From Micromonospora inyonensis (GTDB lineage Bacteria; Actinomycetota; Actinomycetes; Mycobacteriales; Micromonosporaceae), in contig NZ_FMHU01000002.1 of assembly GCF_900091415.1 (NCBI RefSeq), forward strand, positions 2,170,001 through 2,234,000: a stretch of DNA of 64,000 nt, in the 5' to 3' direction. The position numbers were made by a program, and so were the translations under genes. The first letter of the stretch is position 1; each line of letters starts with the position of its first letter. Shown piece by piece: positions 8,295 to 16,914 of this stretch. The notes under the pieces are model-generated. The model searched no databases. It saw nothing but the letters and a program-made list of their open reading frames with translations, and had not been told where the DNA came from.

Positions 8295-8690
8295 ATGAAC
8301 CGATCCATGCCGAGCGCCGATCTGGTGCTCGACGGCCGTTCGCTGACCATCGAGGAGGTGGTGTCCGTCGCCCGGCCGGCCGAGCAGGTCGCCCTGCGCC
8401 TGAGCGACGGGGCGGCCGACGCCATGAAGTCCTCCCTCGACCTCAAGCACGAACTGCTGGCGCAGCGGATTCCGATCTACGGGGTCACCACCGGGTTCGG
8501 GGACAGCTGCGTACGGCAGATCGCGCCGGAGAAAGCCTGGGACCTGCAACGCAACCTGGTCCTGTACCACCTGAACGGGGTGGGCCCGACGGCCGCGCCG
8601 AGGTCGCCCGGGCCTCGATGCTGATCCGAGCCAACTCCCTGGCCCGCGGGGTCTCGGCGATCCGCCCCGGCACCGTGGAACTGCTGCTGA
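8295..8690 (+). pseudogene. 5' part of an aromatic amino acid ammonia-lyase (HAL/PAL/TAL family), broken
   Basis: ATG at 8295 with AAGGAG upstream. The first 100 codons match the N-terminus of MIO-type lyases: LDGRSLTIEEVV, then IYGVTTGFG with the catalytic tyrosine, then RNLVLYHLNGVGP. Near 8590 the frame shifts by one base. The shifted frame continues the family sequence (VARASMLIRANSLARGVSA) to about 8690, where homology stops. The Ala-Ser-Gly that forms the MIO cofactor and all later helices are lost, so no active enzyme is possible. The sequence then changes abruptly to an aldehyde dehydrogenase tail. Family members deaminate histidine, tyrosine or phenylalanine; which one cannot be told from this part. 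Confidence 0.8.
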
Positions 8691-8691
8691 C

Positions 8692-8922
8692 ACGCCGTTC
8701 GGCCTCAGCGCCACGGGGTACACCACCGACCTGTCCCGGGCCCACCGGGTCGCCGCGCGGCTGCGCGCCGGCACGGTCTGGGTCAACTGCTTCTTCGTCC
8801 GGGACCTGCGGGCGCCCTTCGGCGGTGTCGGCGCCTCCGGGGTGGGCCGGGAGGGCGGCCTGTTCAGCCGGGACTTCTTCACCGAACCCAAGGCCGTGGT
8901 GATCGACATCGCCGGACGCTGA
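8692..8922 (+). pseudogene. 3' end of an aldehyde dehydrogenase (HpaE-like)
   Basis: About 76 codons to TGA at 8920-8922 read as the C-terminal end of an NAD aldehyde dehydrogenase: RAHRVAARLRAGTVWVNCF, then RAPFGGVGASGVGREGG and FFTEPKAVVIDIAG. The catalytic Cys and Glu lie upstream in the family and are absent. The style is close to 5-carboxymethyl-2-hydroxymuconate semialdehyde dehydrogenase. It begins directly at the end of the lyase fragment, so an ancestral deletion fused the two genes. Confidence 0.75.
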
Positions 8923-9005
8923 CCCACGTCCACGAGCCGAGGTGTGAGCGGCCTCCTTCCGGGAAGACCGGGGCTCACGGCAGGCGGGTCGAACGGGGGT
9001 GCCAG

Positions 9006-9983
9006 ATGGCCAGGAACCGCGCCAACACCATGGGCGTACGGTCGGTGACCGATGCGCTGGGCATCGCGCAGGCCCGGCGGGGCCGTGGCGCCGAGGGCAC
9101 CGCCCGGGCCCTCGGGTGGCTGAGTCTCGGCCTCGGGGCGGCGGCCCTGCGTGCCCCGTCCGACATCAGCCGCCTCTGCGGCGTCGACGACTCCGCCAGC
9201 GCGCCGGCCGTGCTGCGGATCGTGGGACTGCGCGAACTGGGCCACGCGGCGGCCCTGCTGGTCCCGAGGAGGACCGGCTGGGCGATGTGGACCAGGGTCG
9301 CCGGTGACCTGGTGGACCTCGCCGTCTGCGGCAGCGCCCTGCGGCGACGCCGGGGCCAGCGACGTCGACGGGTGGCGGCCACGACCTGGGCGGTCGCCGC
9401 GATCACCGCGGTGGACCTCGCCACGGCGGTGCGGGCGTCCCGGGGGCGGCGGCTGCCTGGCGGCACCCGGGTGGAGGCGTCGGTGACGGTCAACCGCAGC
9501 CCGGAGGAGGCCTACCGGTTCTGGCACGACTTCGAGAACCTGCCCCGGTTCATGTACCACCTGCGGTCGGTGCGGGTCACCGGCCCCCGGCGGTCCCGCT
9601 GGGAGGCGAAGGCGCCCGCCGGTCGGACCGTCGGATGGGACGCGGAGATCATGTCCGACCTGCCCAACGAGCTGATCACCTGGCACTCGGTCGGGCGGAC
9701 CCGGGTGCCCAACGCCGGCTCCGTGCGCTTCGTCCCGGTCGGCGACGGGCGTGGCACGGAGGTGTGGGTCGAGTTCGAGTACGCCTCACCCGGCGGGCGG
9801 CTCGGCCGGCTGGCCGCCCGGGTGTTCGGCGAGAACCCGCAGCAGCAGACCAGCGACGACCTGCGCCGGTTCAAGCAGGTGATCGAGACGGGCGAGATCG
9901 CCCGCTCGGACGCCGTGCCGCAGGGAACCAGCCTCCAGCAGCAGGTGAAGCAGCGCGCGGCACAGCCGATGCGACTGCGCTGA
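9006..9983 (+). CDS. SRPBCC/START-domain protein with N-terminal hydrophobic region
   Basis: 325 residues. The first 150 or so contain weakly hydrophobic alanine/leucine-rich helices and arginine-rich loops (for example [11 protein letters not shown] near 115), suggesting membrane association. The second half starts with [20 protein letters not shown] and ends before [11 protein letters not shown], a typical polyketide-cyclase/COQ10-like START fold that binds a hydrophobic ligand. The C-terminal helix [15 protein letters not shown] is characteristic. The gene is 26 bases from the downstream dehydrogenase and is probably co-transcribed with it, a pairing I recall as common in actinomycetes. 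Ligand and function are unknown. Confidence 0.8.
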   Translation: MARNRANTMGVRSVTDALGIAQARRGRGAEGTARALGWLSLGLGAAALRAPSDISRLCGVDDSASAPAVLRIVGLRELGHAAALLVPRRTGWAMWTRVAGDLVDLAVCGSALRRRRGQRRRRVAATTWAVAAITAVDLATAVRASRGRRLPGGTRVEASVTVNRSPEEAYRFWHDFENLPRFMYHLRSVRVTGPRRSRWEAKAPAGRTVGWDAEIMSDLPNELITWHSVGRTRVPNAGSVRFVPVGDGRGTEVWVEFEYASPGGRLGRLAARVFGENPQQQTSDDLRRFKQVIETGEIARSDAVPQGTSLQQQVKQRAAQPMRLR

Positions 9984-10009
9984 CCCGGAGCCGAGAGACA
10001 GGACAACCG

Positions 10010-11185
10010 ATGAGAGCGAACTGCTGGATCGCCCCCAACCGGGTGGCGGTCAAGGACGTCCCGGACCCGCAGATCCTGAACCCGCGTGACGCCGTCGTGC
10101 GGGTCACCTCGTCGGCGATCTGCGGCTCCGACCTGCACCTGCTGGACGGCTACGTGCCGGCGATGAAGAAGGGCGACGTCCTGGGACACGAGTTCATGGG
10201 CGAGGTCGTCGAACTGGGGCCGGGCGTGCGCGACGGTCTGCGGGTCGGCGACCGGGTCGTGGTGGCGTTCCCCATCTCCTGTGGGGACTGTTTCTCCTGC
10301 CGGTGCGGCCTCTACTCGGTGTGCGAGAACTCCAACCCGAACGCGCCCGTCGCCGAGATGGCGATGGGCCACTCCCCCGCCGGGATCTTCGGCTACTCGC
10401 ACCTGCTCGGTGGCTACGCCGGCGGGCAGGCCGAGTACGTCCGCGTCCCGTTCGCCGACGTCGGCGCCCTCAAGGTCGACGACGACCTGCCCGACGAGAA
10501 GTCGCTCTTCCTGTCCGACGTGCTCCCCACCGGCTACCAGGCCGCCGAGTGGTGCGACATCACCCCCGGCGACACCGTCGCCGTGTGGGGTGCCGGCCCG
10601 GTCGGACAGTTCGCCGCCCTCAGCGCGTTCCTGCTCGGCGCGGAACGGGTGGTCGTCATCGACCGGTTCCCCAGCCGCCTGCGGATGGCCGAGGAGCACA
10701 CCGGCGCGGAGACCATCAACTACGAGGAGACCGACGTCCTGGAGGCCCTGCGGGACATGACGGCGGGACGCGGGCCGGACGCCTGCATCGAGGCGGTCGG
10801 CATGGAGGGGCACCACGCCTCGGCCGCGCTGCACGCCTACGACCGGGCCAAGCAGGCCGTGAAGCTGGAGACGGACCGCCCGCCCGCCCTTCGGGAGGCG
10901 GTGCTCAGCTGCCGCAACGGCGGCACCGTCTCGGTGGTCGGGGGCTACGGCGGGTTCGTCGACAAGTTCCCGATGGGCTCGTTCATGAACCGCTCCCTGA
11001 CCATGCGGTCCGGCCAGGCCCACGTGCAGCGGCACATGCGGCCCCTGCTGGAACGGATCCGCCGGGGCGAGATCGATCCGAGCTTCGTCATCACCCACAC
11101 CATGCGCCTCGACGACACCCCGCACGGCTACGACATCTTCAAGAACAAGCAGGAGGACTGCGTCAAGGTGGTGCTCAAGCCGTAG
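10010..11185 (+). CDS. Zinc-dependent alcohol dehydrogenase, formaldehyde dehydrogenase-like
   Basis: 391 residues of the medium-chain dehydrogenase family. Catalytic zinc ligands are in ICGSDLHL and the following LGHEFMGEV. The structural zinc loop is [15 protein letters not shown], and the nucleotide-binding motif is [11 protein letters not shown]. The domain pattern with [11 protein letters not shown] and the [11 protein letters not shown] tail matches glutathione-independent formaldehyde dehydrogenase-like enzymes, but the substrate is not certain. It follows the START-domain gene closely. Its stop overlaps the convergent glycoside hydrolase-type gene by 11 bases, leaving no room for an intergenic terminator. 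Confidence 0.88.
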   Translation: MRANCWIAPNRVAVKDVPDPQILNPRDAVVRVTSSAICGSDLHLLDGYVPAMKKGDVLGHEFMGEVVELGPGVRDGLRVGDRVVVAFPISCGDCFSCRCGLYSVCENSNPNAPVAEMAMGHSPAGIFGYSHLLGGYAGGQAEYVRVPFADVGALKVDDDLPDEKSLFLSDVLPTGYQAAEWCDITPGDTVAVWGAGPVGQFAALSAFLLGAERVVVIDRFPSRLRMAEEHTGAETINYEETDVLEALRDMTAGRGPDACIEAVGMEGHHASAALHAYDRAKQAVKLETDRPPALREAVLSCRNGGTVSVVGGYGGFVDKFPMGSFMNRSLTMRSGQAHVQRHMRPLLERIRRGEIDPSFVITHTMRLDDTPHGYDIFKNKQEDCVKVVLKP

Positions 11186-12209
11186 GCGTGGGGTCCTCCG
11201 GCTGGGTCGTGTGCAGGGTGCGGCGCAGCAGCAGCGGGGCCGCCGCCGCCCAGGCCTGGATCGAGCAGGAGTGCGGGTACGGCACCGGCACGGGATGCTC
11301 GTCGCGGCCGAACCCGGCGAACACCTCGGGCAACCGGTACCGCTGGTGCGCGGCGGCGGCGAGCAGGCCCCGGGCGATCGTCTCCGCCTCGGCGTGGAGG
11401 CCGTGGCGGGCCAGTCCGGCGACCACGATCGCCGTGTCGTGCGGCCAGACACCACCGGTGTGGTAGGAGACCGGGTGGTAGGCGGGCTGGCCGGCGGCGA
11501 CGGTCCGGATGCCCCAGCCGCTGAAGAAGTCCGGCCCGGCCAGCCGGCGACCGACCCGGGTCGCGCGGTCGTCGTCGAGCAGCCCGGTCCAGAGCACGTG
11601 GCCGGCGTTGGAGGCGAGCGCATCGACCTGCCGGCCGTCCTCGGTGAGGGCGAGCGCCACGAAGTCGTCCCGGTCGAGCCAGAATTCCCGGACGAAGCGG
11701 GCCCGCAGGTCGGTGGCCGTCCGGTCGAGACGGTCGGCGTAGGCGTGGTCGCCCCAGACCCGGCGGGCGATCCCGGCCGTGCCGCGCAGGGCGGCGTACG
11801 CGTACGCCTGCACCTCGGCCACGGCCAGCCGGCCCCCGGCGGGCTCCCCGGAGCGGAAGCAGATGCCCCGGGCGGAGTCCTTCCAGCACTGGTGGACCAG
11901 GCCGGCGCCGTCCGTGCGGTACACCAGCCAGCCCAGCCGGTCCCGTTCGGTCAGCCGGCCGTAGCGGACGGTCTGGCGGCGGAAGACCGTGCAGGACGGG
12001 TCGGCTCCCCGCCGGGTCCACGGCGTGAGCACCAGTTCGTCGCCGTCGCCGGTGAGCAGCCGGGGCCGGGTGCCGTCGACGGTGAGTTCCCAGTGGGACA
12101 GGTGCCGGGTGTCGTCGAGGAAGAGCCCGTACGTGCCGGTGTCGGGAACGTCCCCGGCGGGGTCGGTCCGCAGCAGGGTGCCCTCACCGAGCAGTTCCCG
12201 GGGCGTCAC
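11175..12209 (-). CDS. Glycogen-debranching-like protein with an internal deletion
   Basis: 344 residues. The N-terminus ([17 protein letters not shown], then [16 protein letters not shown]) is the glycogen-debranching N-terminal domain. The C-terminus has the glucosidase-barrel motifs [29 protein letters not shown] and LPEVFAGF. Related actinomycete proteins are about 690-710 residues, so roughly half is missing. The join falls around [12 protein letters not shown] and [10 protein letters not shown], in frame. This removes the rest of the N-domain and the first barrel helices, so activity is doubtful. The GTG start overlaps the upstream gene as GTGA. It is the last gene of the minus-strand carbohydrate operon and may be a translated relic. 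Confidence 0.7.
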   Translation of the reverse strand: MTPRELLGEGTLLRTDPAGDVPDTGTYGLFLDDTRHLSHWELTVDGTRPRLLTGDGDELVLTPWTRRGADPSCTVFRRQTVRYGRLTERDRLGWLVYRTDGAGLVHQCWKDSARGICFRSGEPAGGRLAVAEVQAYAYAALRGTAGIARRVWGDHAYADRLDRTATDLRARFVREFWLDRDDFVALALTEDGRQVDALASNAGHVLWTGLLDDDRATRVGRRLAGPDFFSGWGIRTVAAGQPAYHPVSYHTGGVWPHDTAIVVAGLARHGLHAEAETIARGLLAAAAHQRYRLPEVFAGFGRDEHPVPVPYPHSCSIQAWAAAAPLLLRRTLHTTQPEDPTPTA

Positions 12210-13477
12210 GGCGCCGTCCGCAGCAGGTCCAGGACGACGGCCGCGGTCCAACTGAAGTCGGTCGCCCCCCGTCCCTCGCCACTGAAGGGGTGGACGTACT
12301 CCCGGAAACCGGCCTGCCGGACGGCGGTGAGCGTGGCGTCGCGCAGCCGGTCGGCGTGGCCGAGTTCGCCGTGCAGGGTCAGGCCGTACCAGATCAGCCA
12401 GGTGGTGTTGAACCAGCCGGGGCCACGCCAGTAGCGGTCCGGGTCGAAGGCCGGGCCGGTCAGGTCGTAGCTGGGCGGCAGGGCGGTCCGCCCGAGCCGG
12501 AAGTGCTCGCCCAGCGCGGACTTCACCAGTGCCGGAGCGACCGGCAGGTCCGCCACGACCAGCGGGGTGAGGCCGGCAACCGTGCGCTGCCGGTCCAGCC
12601 GGCGCTCGTGCACGTCCCAGGCGTGGCAGAACTCGTCGGCGAGGAGCCGGGCGACGAGGGCCGCACCGGTGCGGGCCGCGGCCTCGCGGTGCGGCCGGGG
12701 GTCCGCGCCGATCTCGGCGGCAATGTCCGCGAGGGCGGACTCCGACGCGGCGTACAGGGCGTTGACCATGGGATCGAGGAGCACGAACTGCGCGTCGGCG
12801 AGGTGGTCGGCGTAGCCGGAGTCCCGGTAGTCGGCGGCCAGCCGGACGTAGCGACCGTAGTCGGTGTCGGTCGGACGTTGCGCGGCCTGCACGTGGTGCA
12901 GGTCACGGCGGCGGAACGCGTCGGCCGGGGTCGGCTCCACCCGGCCCAACGCGTCGTCCCAGGCCGGGCTGTTGTCCATGCCCGACTCCCAGGGGTGGAC
13001 GATCGCGACGAGGTCGTCCACGCCCCGACGGGTCGCGAGGTAGCGGTGCCAGGCCACCAGCTTCGGGTACAGCCGGGGCAGGAAGCCACGCCGCCGGGCC
13101 TGCGCCGGGTCGGCGCGGAAGGTCAGCCAGGCGGCGAGCGCGTGCACCGGCGGTTGGACGAGCCCGGAGGTGGCCACCGCCGGGCTCGCCGGGTGGGCGG
13201 CGGAGCGCCAGAACTCCGGCCCGGGGAAGTAGCCCTCCGGCGGGGCGGCCCGGTCGAAGACGATGTGCGGCACCCGCCCGTCGGCCCACTGCGCGCCGAA
13301 GAGACTCTCCAGTTCGCGCTGGGCGCGGCGCACCGACAGGTGCCGAAGCCCGATCGCGACGAACGCCGAGTCCCAGCTCCACTGGTGCGGGTAGAGGGCC
13401 CGCGAGGGCACCGTGTAGGCACCCGTCCAGTTGGCCAGGAGCACGTCCACCGCGGCGCGGTCGAGGGCGGCGTTCAC
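12206..13477 (-). CDS. MGH1/GH63-like (alpha/alpha)6 glycoside hydrolase
   Basis: About 423 residues starting at a GTG that overlaps the isomerase stop. The sequence opens with LLANWTGAYTVPSRALYPHQ and QWSWDSAFVAIG, then has VHPWESGMDNSPAWDD, the glucosidase-type acid region, and ends with GPGWFNTTWLIWYGL and HPFSGEGRGATDFSWTAA. These are features of mannosylglycerate hydrolase-like and GH63-type glucosidases. It has no signal peptide, so it acts in the cytoplasm on an imported oligosaccharide or glycoside. Co-operonic genes for an isomerase, a dehydrogenase and a partial debranching protein support a catabolic role. The exact substrate cannot be read from sequence. Confidence 0.8.
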   Translation of the reverse strand: MNAALDRAAVDVLLANWTGAYTVPSRALYPHQWSWDSAFVAIGLRHLSVRRAQRELESLFGAQWADGRVPHIVFDRAAPPEGYFPGPEFWRSAAHPASPAVATSGLVQPPVHALAAWLTFRADPAQARRRGFLPRLYPKLVAWHRYLATRRGVDDLVAIVHPWESGMDNSPAWDDALGRVEPTPADAFRRRDLHHVQAAQRPTDTDYGRYVRLAADYRDSGYADHLADAQFVLLDPMVNALYAASESALADIAAEIGADPRPHREAAARTGAALVARLLADEFCHAWDVHERRLDRQRTVAGLTPLVVADLPVAPALVKSALGEHFRLGRTALPPSYDLTGPAFDPDRYWRGPGWFNTTWLIWYGLTLHGELGHADRLRDATLTAVRQAGFREYVHPFSGEGRGATDFSWTAAVVLDLLRTAP

Positions 13478-14331
13478 CGTTGCCTGCGCAGGAAGGACGG
13501 GACGGAGGCGACCGCCGCCTCCGGCTCCCCGCGGAGGCGGCACTCGACCGCCAGGTAGCCCTGGTAACCGACGGCGTCGAGGGCGCCCAGCACCGCGGGC
13601 CAGTCGAGGTGGCCGGCGCCGGGCTGGAACCGGTTGGAGTCGCTGACCTGCACGTGCCCGAGGTAGGGGCCGGCGGCCCGCACCGCGGCGGCGGGGTCGT
13701 CCTCCTCGATGTTCATGTGGTACGTGTCGGCGACCACCCGGACCGCGTCGATGCCGGCCGCCTTGACCAGGTCGACCGCCTGGTCGAGGCGGTTGACCAT
13801 GTGGTCCTCGTACCGGTTGAGCGGTTCGAGGTACAGCTCGACGCCCTCGGTCGCGGCATGCGTGCCGAGGTCGACCAGTCCCTCGACGAGCACCTCCCGG
13901 TCGGCGGCCTCGCTGCGGGGCGGCTCGAACGGGGGCAGCCGCCGGGAGAACATCCCGTACGACGCGGGGGTCATCGCCCCCCGCCCGCCGATCTCGGCGA
14001 TCACGGACAGCTGGGACTTGAGCTGGTCGATGGCGTCGCGGCGCAGGTCGGGGTCGAAGGCACCGAAGAAGTGCAGCATGTCGACGCAGACGGTCGGCAT
14101 CACGACACCGTTGGCGAGGGCCCGGCGCAGGTCCGGCAGCCGCTCGCGGAACGCGAACCCGGCCTTGCCGCGCAGTTCGATCGCGTCGTAGCCGGCGGCG
14201 AGGGCGAACTCCCACTTCTGTTCGAGGGTGTCCCCGGGGAGCAGCTGTTCCTGGCAGGCGATGCGGAGCGCGGGCGCGACGTTCGCCGCCGTCGGGTCGG
14301 TGCGGGGCGCGGACGTGGTGGGGTGGGACAT
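13474..14331 (-). CDS. Sugar phosphate isomerase/epimerase family protein (TIM barrel)
   Basis: 285 residues of the xylose isomerase-like TIM barrel family. Strand-end metal ligands are seen in VELYLEPLNRYEDHM (Glu), VRVVADTYHMNIEE (Asp and His) and LGHVQVSDSNR (His), with a last glutamate in GYLAVECRL. Family members interconvert ketoses and aldoses or act on inositol-type substrates. The ATG shares one base with the preceding dehydrogenase stop (TGATG), so translation is probably coupled. Adjacent Gfo/Idh/MocA and zinc dehydrogenase genes suggest an oxidation-isomerisation route for an imported sugar or cyclitol. Confidence 0.85.
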   Translation of the reverse strand: MSHPTTSAPRTDPTAANVAPALRIACQEQLLPGDTLEQKWEFALAAGYDAIELRGKAGFAFRERLPDLRRALANGVVMPTVCVDMLHFFGAFDPDLRRDAIDQLKSQLSVIAEIGGRGAMTPASYGMFSRRLPPFEPPRSEAADREVLVEGLVDLGTHAATEGVELYLEPLNRYEDHMVNRLDQAVDLVKAAGIDAVRVVADTYHMNIEEDDPAAAVRAAGPYLGHVQVSDSNRFQPGAGHLDWPAVLGALDAVGYQGYLAVECRLRGEPEAAVASVPSFLRRQR

Positions 14332-15377
14332 CAGAACTCCAACATGACTTGCAGCGCCTCGGCTGGACGCTGGTCGAGCAGGTCGTAGGCTTCGGCGGCA
14401 CGGTCCGCCGGGATGACGTGGCTGACCAGCGTGCCCACGTCGACGGTCTTGGCGGCGAGCTGGCTCAGGAAGACGTGTTGCAGGCGGTCCTGGCTCCAGC
14501 GGGGGGCGAGGTGCGGGGGCACGCCGCCGATCTGCGAGCAGACGAGCTGCACGCGGTTGTGGTGGAACTCCTCGCCGAGGCGCAGCCCGAGGCCGTCGCC
14601 CTGGTAGAAGCCGGAGGCGACGACGCGTCCGCCGACGGTGACGGACCTGGTCGCCTCGTGCAGGGCCCGGTAGGAGCCGCTGATGTCGACCGCCGCGTCG
14701 GCACCGAGGCCACCGGTGCGGGTACGGATCTCCTCCGCGGCCCCCTCGGGGGCCAGGGCGACGTCCGCGCCGAAGGCCAGCGCGAACTCCCGGCGGGCCG
14801 GCAGCGCGTCGACGGCGACGACGGTGGCGCCGTTGAGGACCGCGAGCCGGGTGGTGAGCAGGCCGAGCACGCCCTGCCCGAAGACGGCTACGGTCTCGCC
14901 GAGGTGGATGTCCGCGGCGAGCACGGCGTTGAGGGCGATGGCGCCGACCCGGGCGAACGAGGCCGCGACCGGGTCCACGCCGGCCGGCACCTCGTGCCCG
15001 ACGATCCGCTCGGCGGGCAGGACCGCCTCGCTGCGGTGGCCCCAGATGCCCCAGACGTACGTCCCGATCTCGGGCGTCCCGGCGGGTGCGTCGTCGCCGA
15101 TCTCGACGACCTGGCCGACCTCGGAGTAGCCCCAGCCGGCGACCGGGTACTCCAGACCCCCGGTGCCCTCGGTGAACAGCCGTCGCTGCGGGTCCCAGAT
15201 CCGGGTCAGGTAGGGGTTCGTGCCGCGGTAGGCGGTCAGCTCGGTGCCGGCCGAGATGCCGGAGTAACGGGTACGGACCCGCACGTGCCCGGGCGGCAGT
15301 GGCGTCGCCTCACGGGACACCACCTCGACCCGTCGCGGCGCGGAGAACTGCACGACGACTTCCACTGACGCCTCCAT
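14331..15377 (-). CDS. Zinc-binding dehydrogenase (MDR family), first gene of the minus-strand sugar operon
   Basis: About 348 residues from ATG at 15377; a longer reading enters the promoter region. It contains the MDR core VRTRYSGISAGTELTAY, with a glycine-rich cofactor motif VFGQGVLGLLTTRLA and DALPARREFA at the adenosine pocket. The classical zinc loop cysteines are not evident, and the sequence resembles the Bi-domain oxidoreductase/threonine-dehydrogenase-like group used on sugars and cyclitols. Divergent from the ABC transporter genes across a 125-bp region with a 15-bp palindrome. Likely induced with the transporter. Confidence 0.82.
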   Translation of the reverse strand: MEASVEVVVQFSAPRRVEVVSREATPLPPGHVRVRTRYSGISAGTELTAYRGTNPYLTRIWDPQRRLFTEGTGGLEYPVAGWGYSEVGQVVEIGDDAPAGTPEIGTYVWGIWGHRSEAVLPAERIVGHEVPAGVDPVAASFARVGAIALNAVLAADIHLGETVAVFGQGVLGLLTTRLAVLNGATVVAVDALPARREFALAFGADVALAPEGAAEEIRTRTGGLGADAAVDISGSYRALHEATRSVTVGGRVVASGFYQGDGLGLRLGEEFHHNRVQLVCSQIGGVPPHLAPRWSQDRLQHVFLSQLAAKTVDVGTLVSHVIPADRAAEAYDLLDQRPAEALQVMLEF

Positions 15378-15406
15378 GTTTGCCGTGGTGCGGCGACGAT
15401 AGTGGA

Positions 15407-15421
15407 ACTTTGGTCCAAAGT
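15407..15421. promoter_or_regulatory. 15-bp palindromic operator between divergent sugar operons
   Basis: ACTTTGGTCCAAAGT has perfect 7-bp arms around a single base. It lies 30 bp upstream of the dehydrogenase start and 82 bp upstream of the binding-protein start, so a repressor here could control both directions. The ROK regulator at 18777-19955, in the plus-strand operon, is the obvious candidate. Confidence 0.7.
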
Positions 15422-15502
15422 GTATAAGGGTTTTGTCTTGTGTTCCGTCAAAAGTCTTGCTGTGATTCCATCGACCGCCCTCGCTCGTGCATAGGAGCAA
15501 CG

Positions 15503-16912
15503 ATGCGAAGAAAATCACCCCCGTCCGTACGGCGTTCCCCCGTCGCCAGCGCGCTGCTGGTGACGGTCCTGACGGGCACGTTCGCCCTGACCGCCTGCGC
15601 CTCGGACGACCCGGCCGACGACGGAACGCTGACCGTGTGGAGCCTGGAGAACCAGACCGACCGCGTCCAGGCCGCCCAGGCCGTGGCCGACCGGTTCACC
15701 GCCAGGAGCGGTGTCAAGGTCAAGATCGTGGCCACGGACGAGAATCAGTTCACCCAGCTCATCACGTCCGCCGCCGCCGCGGGCGACCTGCCCGACGTGG
15801 TCGGCGCGCTGCCGCTGTCCGCCGTGTGGCAGCTGTCGGCCAACGACATCCTGGACACCGCCGCCGCCGAGAGCGTGGTCAACGACCTCGGGGCGGACAC
15901 GTTCTCCGACCGGGCCCTCGACCTGACCCGCAACGACGGCAAGCAGCTCGCCGTCCCGTCCGACGCGTGGGCGCAGCTGCTGGTCTACCGCAAGGACCTC
16001 TTCGCCGCCGCCGGCCTGCCGGCACCGGACTCGTACGAGGCCATCGCGCGGGCCGCGCAGAAGCTCGACACCGGCGGTACGGCGGGCATCACCCTGGCCA
16101 CCGTCGCCAACGACGCGTTCACCGCACAGTCGGTGGAGTTCCTCGGCCTGGGCAACGGCTGCGAGCTGGTGGACGACAAGGGCACGGTGACCCTCGACTC
16201 GAAGCCCTGCACCGAGACCTTCGGGCTCTACGGTGACCTGGCGCGCAAGTACTCCGTGCAGGGTGCGCAGGACGTCGACTCCACCCGGGCCACGTACTTC
16301 GCCGGCAAGGCGGCGATGGTCGTCTGGTCGTCGTTCATCCTCGACGAGATGGCCGGCCTGCGCGACGACGCCAAACCCAACTGCCCGCAGTGCCAAGCAG
16401 ACCCGGCCTTCCTCGCCAAGAACAGCGGGTTCGTCACCGCGGTCAAGGGCCCCAGCGGCACCGAGCCGGCGGGCTTCGGCGAGATCACCTCCTGGTCGAT
16501 CACGGACGGCGCGTCCGAGTCCGCCAAGGACTTCGTCGCGTTCATGATGGACGAGGGCTACGCCGACTGGCTGGGCGTCGCTCCCGAGGGCAAGATGCCG
16601 GCGCGGACCGGCACGAAGGACAGCCCGCAGAAGTTCACCGAGGCGTGGAACGGCCTCACCGCCGGGGTGGACACCAAGAAGCCGCTCGGCGAGATCTACC
16701 CCGCCGACGTCATGGAGGCGCTGCGGACCAGCCCGGACACCATCCGCCGGTGGGGCATCACCCAGGGGCAGGGCAAGCTGGTCGGCGCGACCCTCGGTGA
16801 GCTGCCCGTGCCGAAGGCGATCAACGCTCTCGCCACCGGCCAGGTCGACGCCGCCGGGGCCTGCAAGCAGGCGGCCGACGCGGTGGAATCGATCAAGACG
16901 TCGCTGAAGTAG
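15503..16912 (+). CDS. ABC sugar transporter, lipoprotein substrate-binding subunit
   Basis: 469 residues starting at ATG 15503 after AGGAG. The signal sequence RRKSPPSVRRSPVASALLV ends in a lipobox LTAC, so it is lipid-anchored outside the membrane. The mature part begins GTLTVWSLENQTDRVQAAQ and shows the family-1 extracellular solute-binding pattern, including VGALPLSAVWQL and WAQLLVYRKDLF. It also has a CELVDDKG to KPCTETF cysteine pair and another in NCPQCQ. It presents a carbohydrate to the two permeases encoded next. No ATPase gene is present in the cluster. Confidence 0.9.
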   Translation: MRRKSPPSVRRSPVASALLVTVLTGTFALTACASDDPADDGTLTVWSLENQTDRVQAAQAVADRFTARSGVKVKIVATDENQFTQLITSAAAAGDLPDVVGALPLSAVWQLSANDILDTAAAESVVNDLGADTFSDRALDLTRNDGKQLAVPSDAWAQLLVYRKDLFAAAGLPAPDSYEAIARAAQKLDTGGTAGITLATVANDAFTAQSVEFLGLGNGCELVDDKGTVTLDSKPCTETFGLYGDLARKYSVQGAQDVDSTRATYFAGKAAMVVWSSFILDEMAGLRDDAKPNCPQCQADPAFLAKNSGFVTAVKGPSGTEPAGFGEITSWSITDGASESAKDFVAFMMDEGYADWLGVAPEGKMPARTGTKDSPQKFTEAWNGLTAGVDTKKPLGEIYPADVMEALRTSPDTIRRWGITQGQGKLVGATLGELPVPKAINALATGQVDAAGACKQAADAVESIKTSLK

Positions 16913-16914
16913 CG

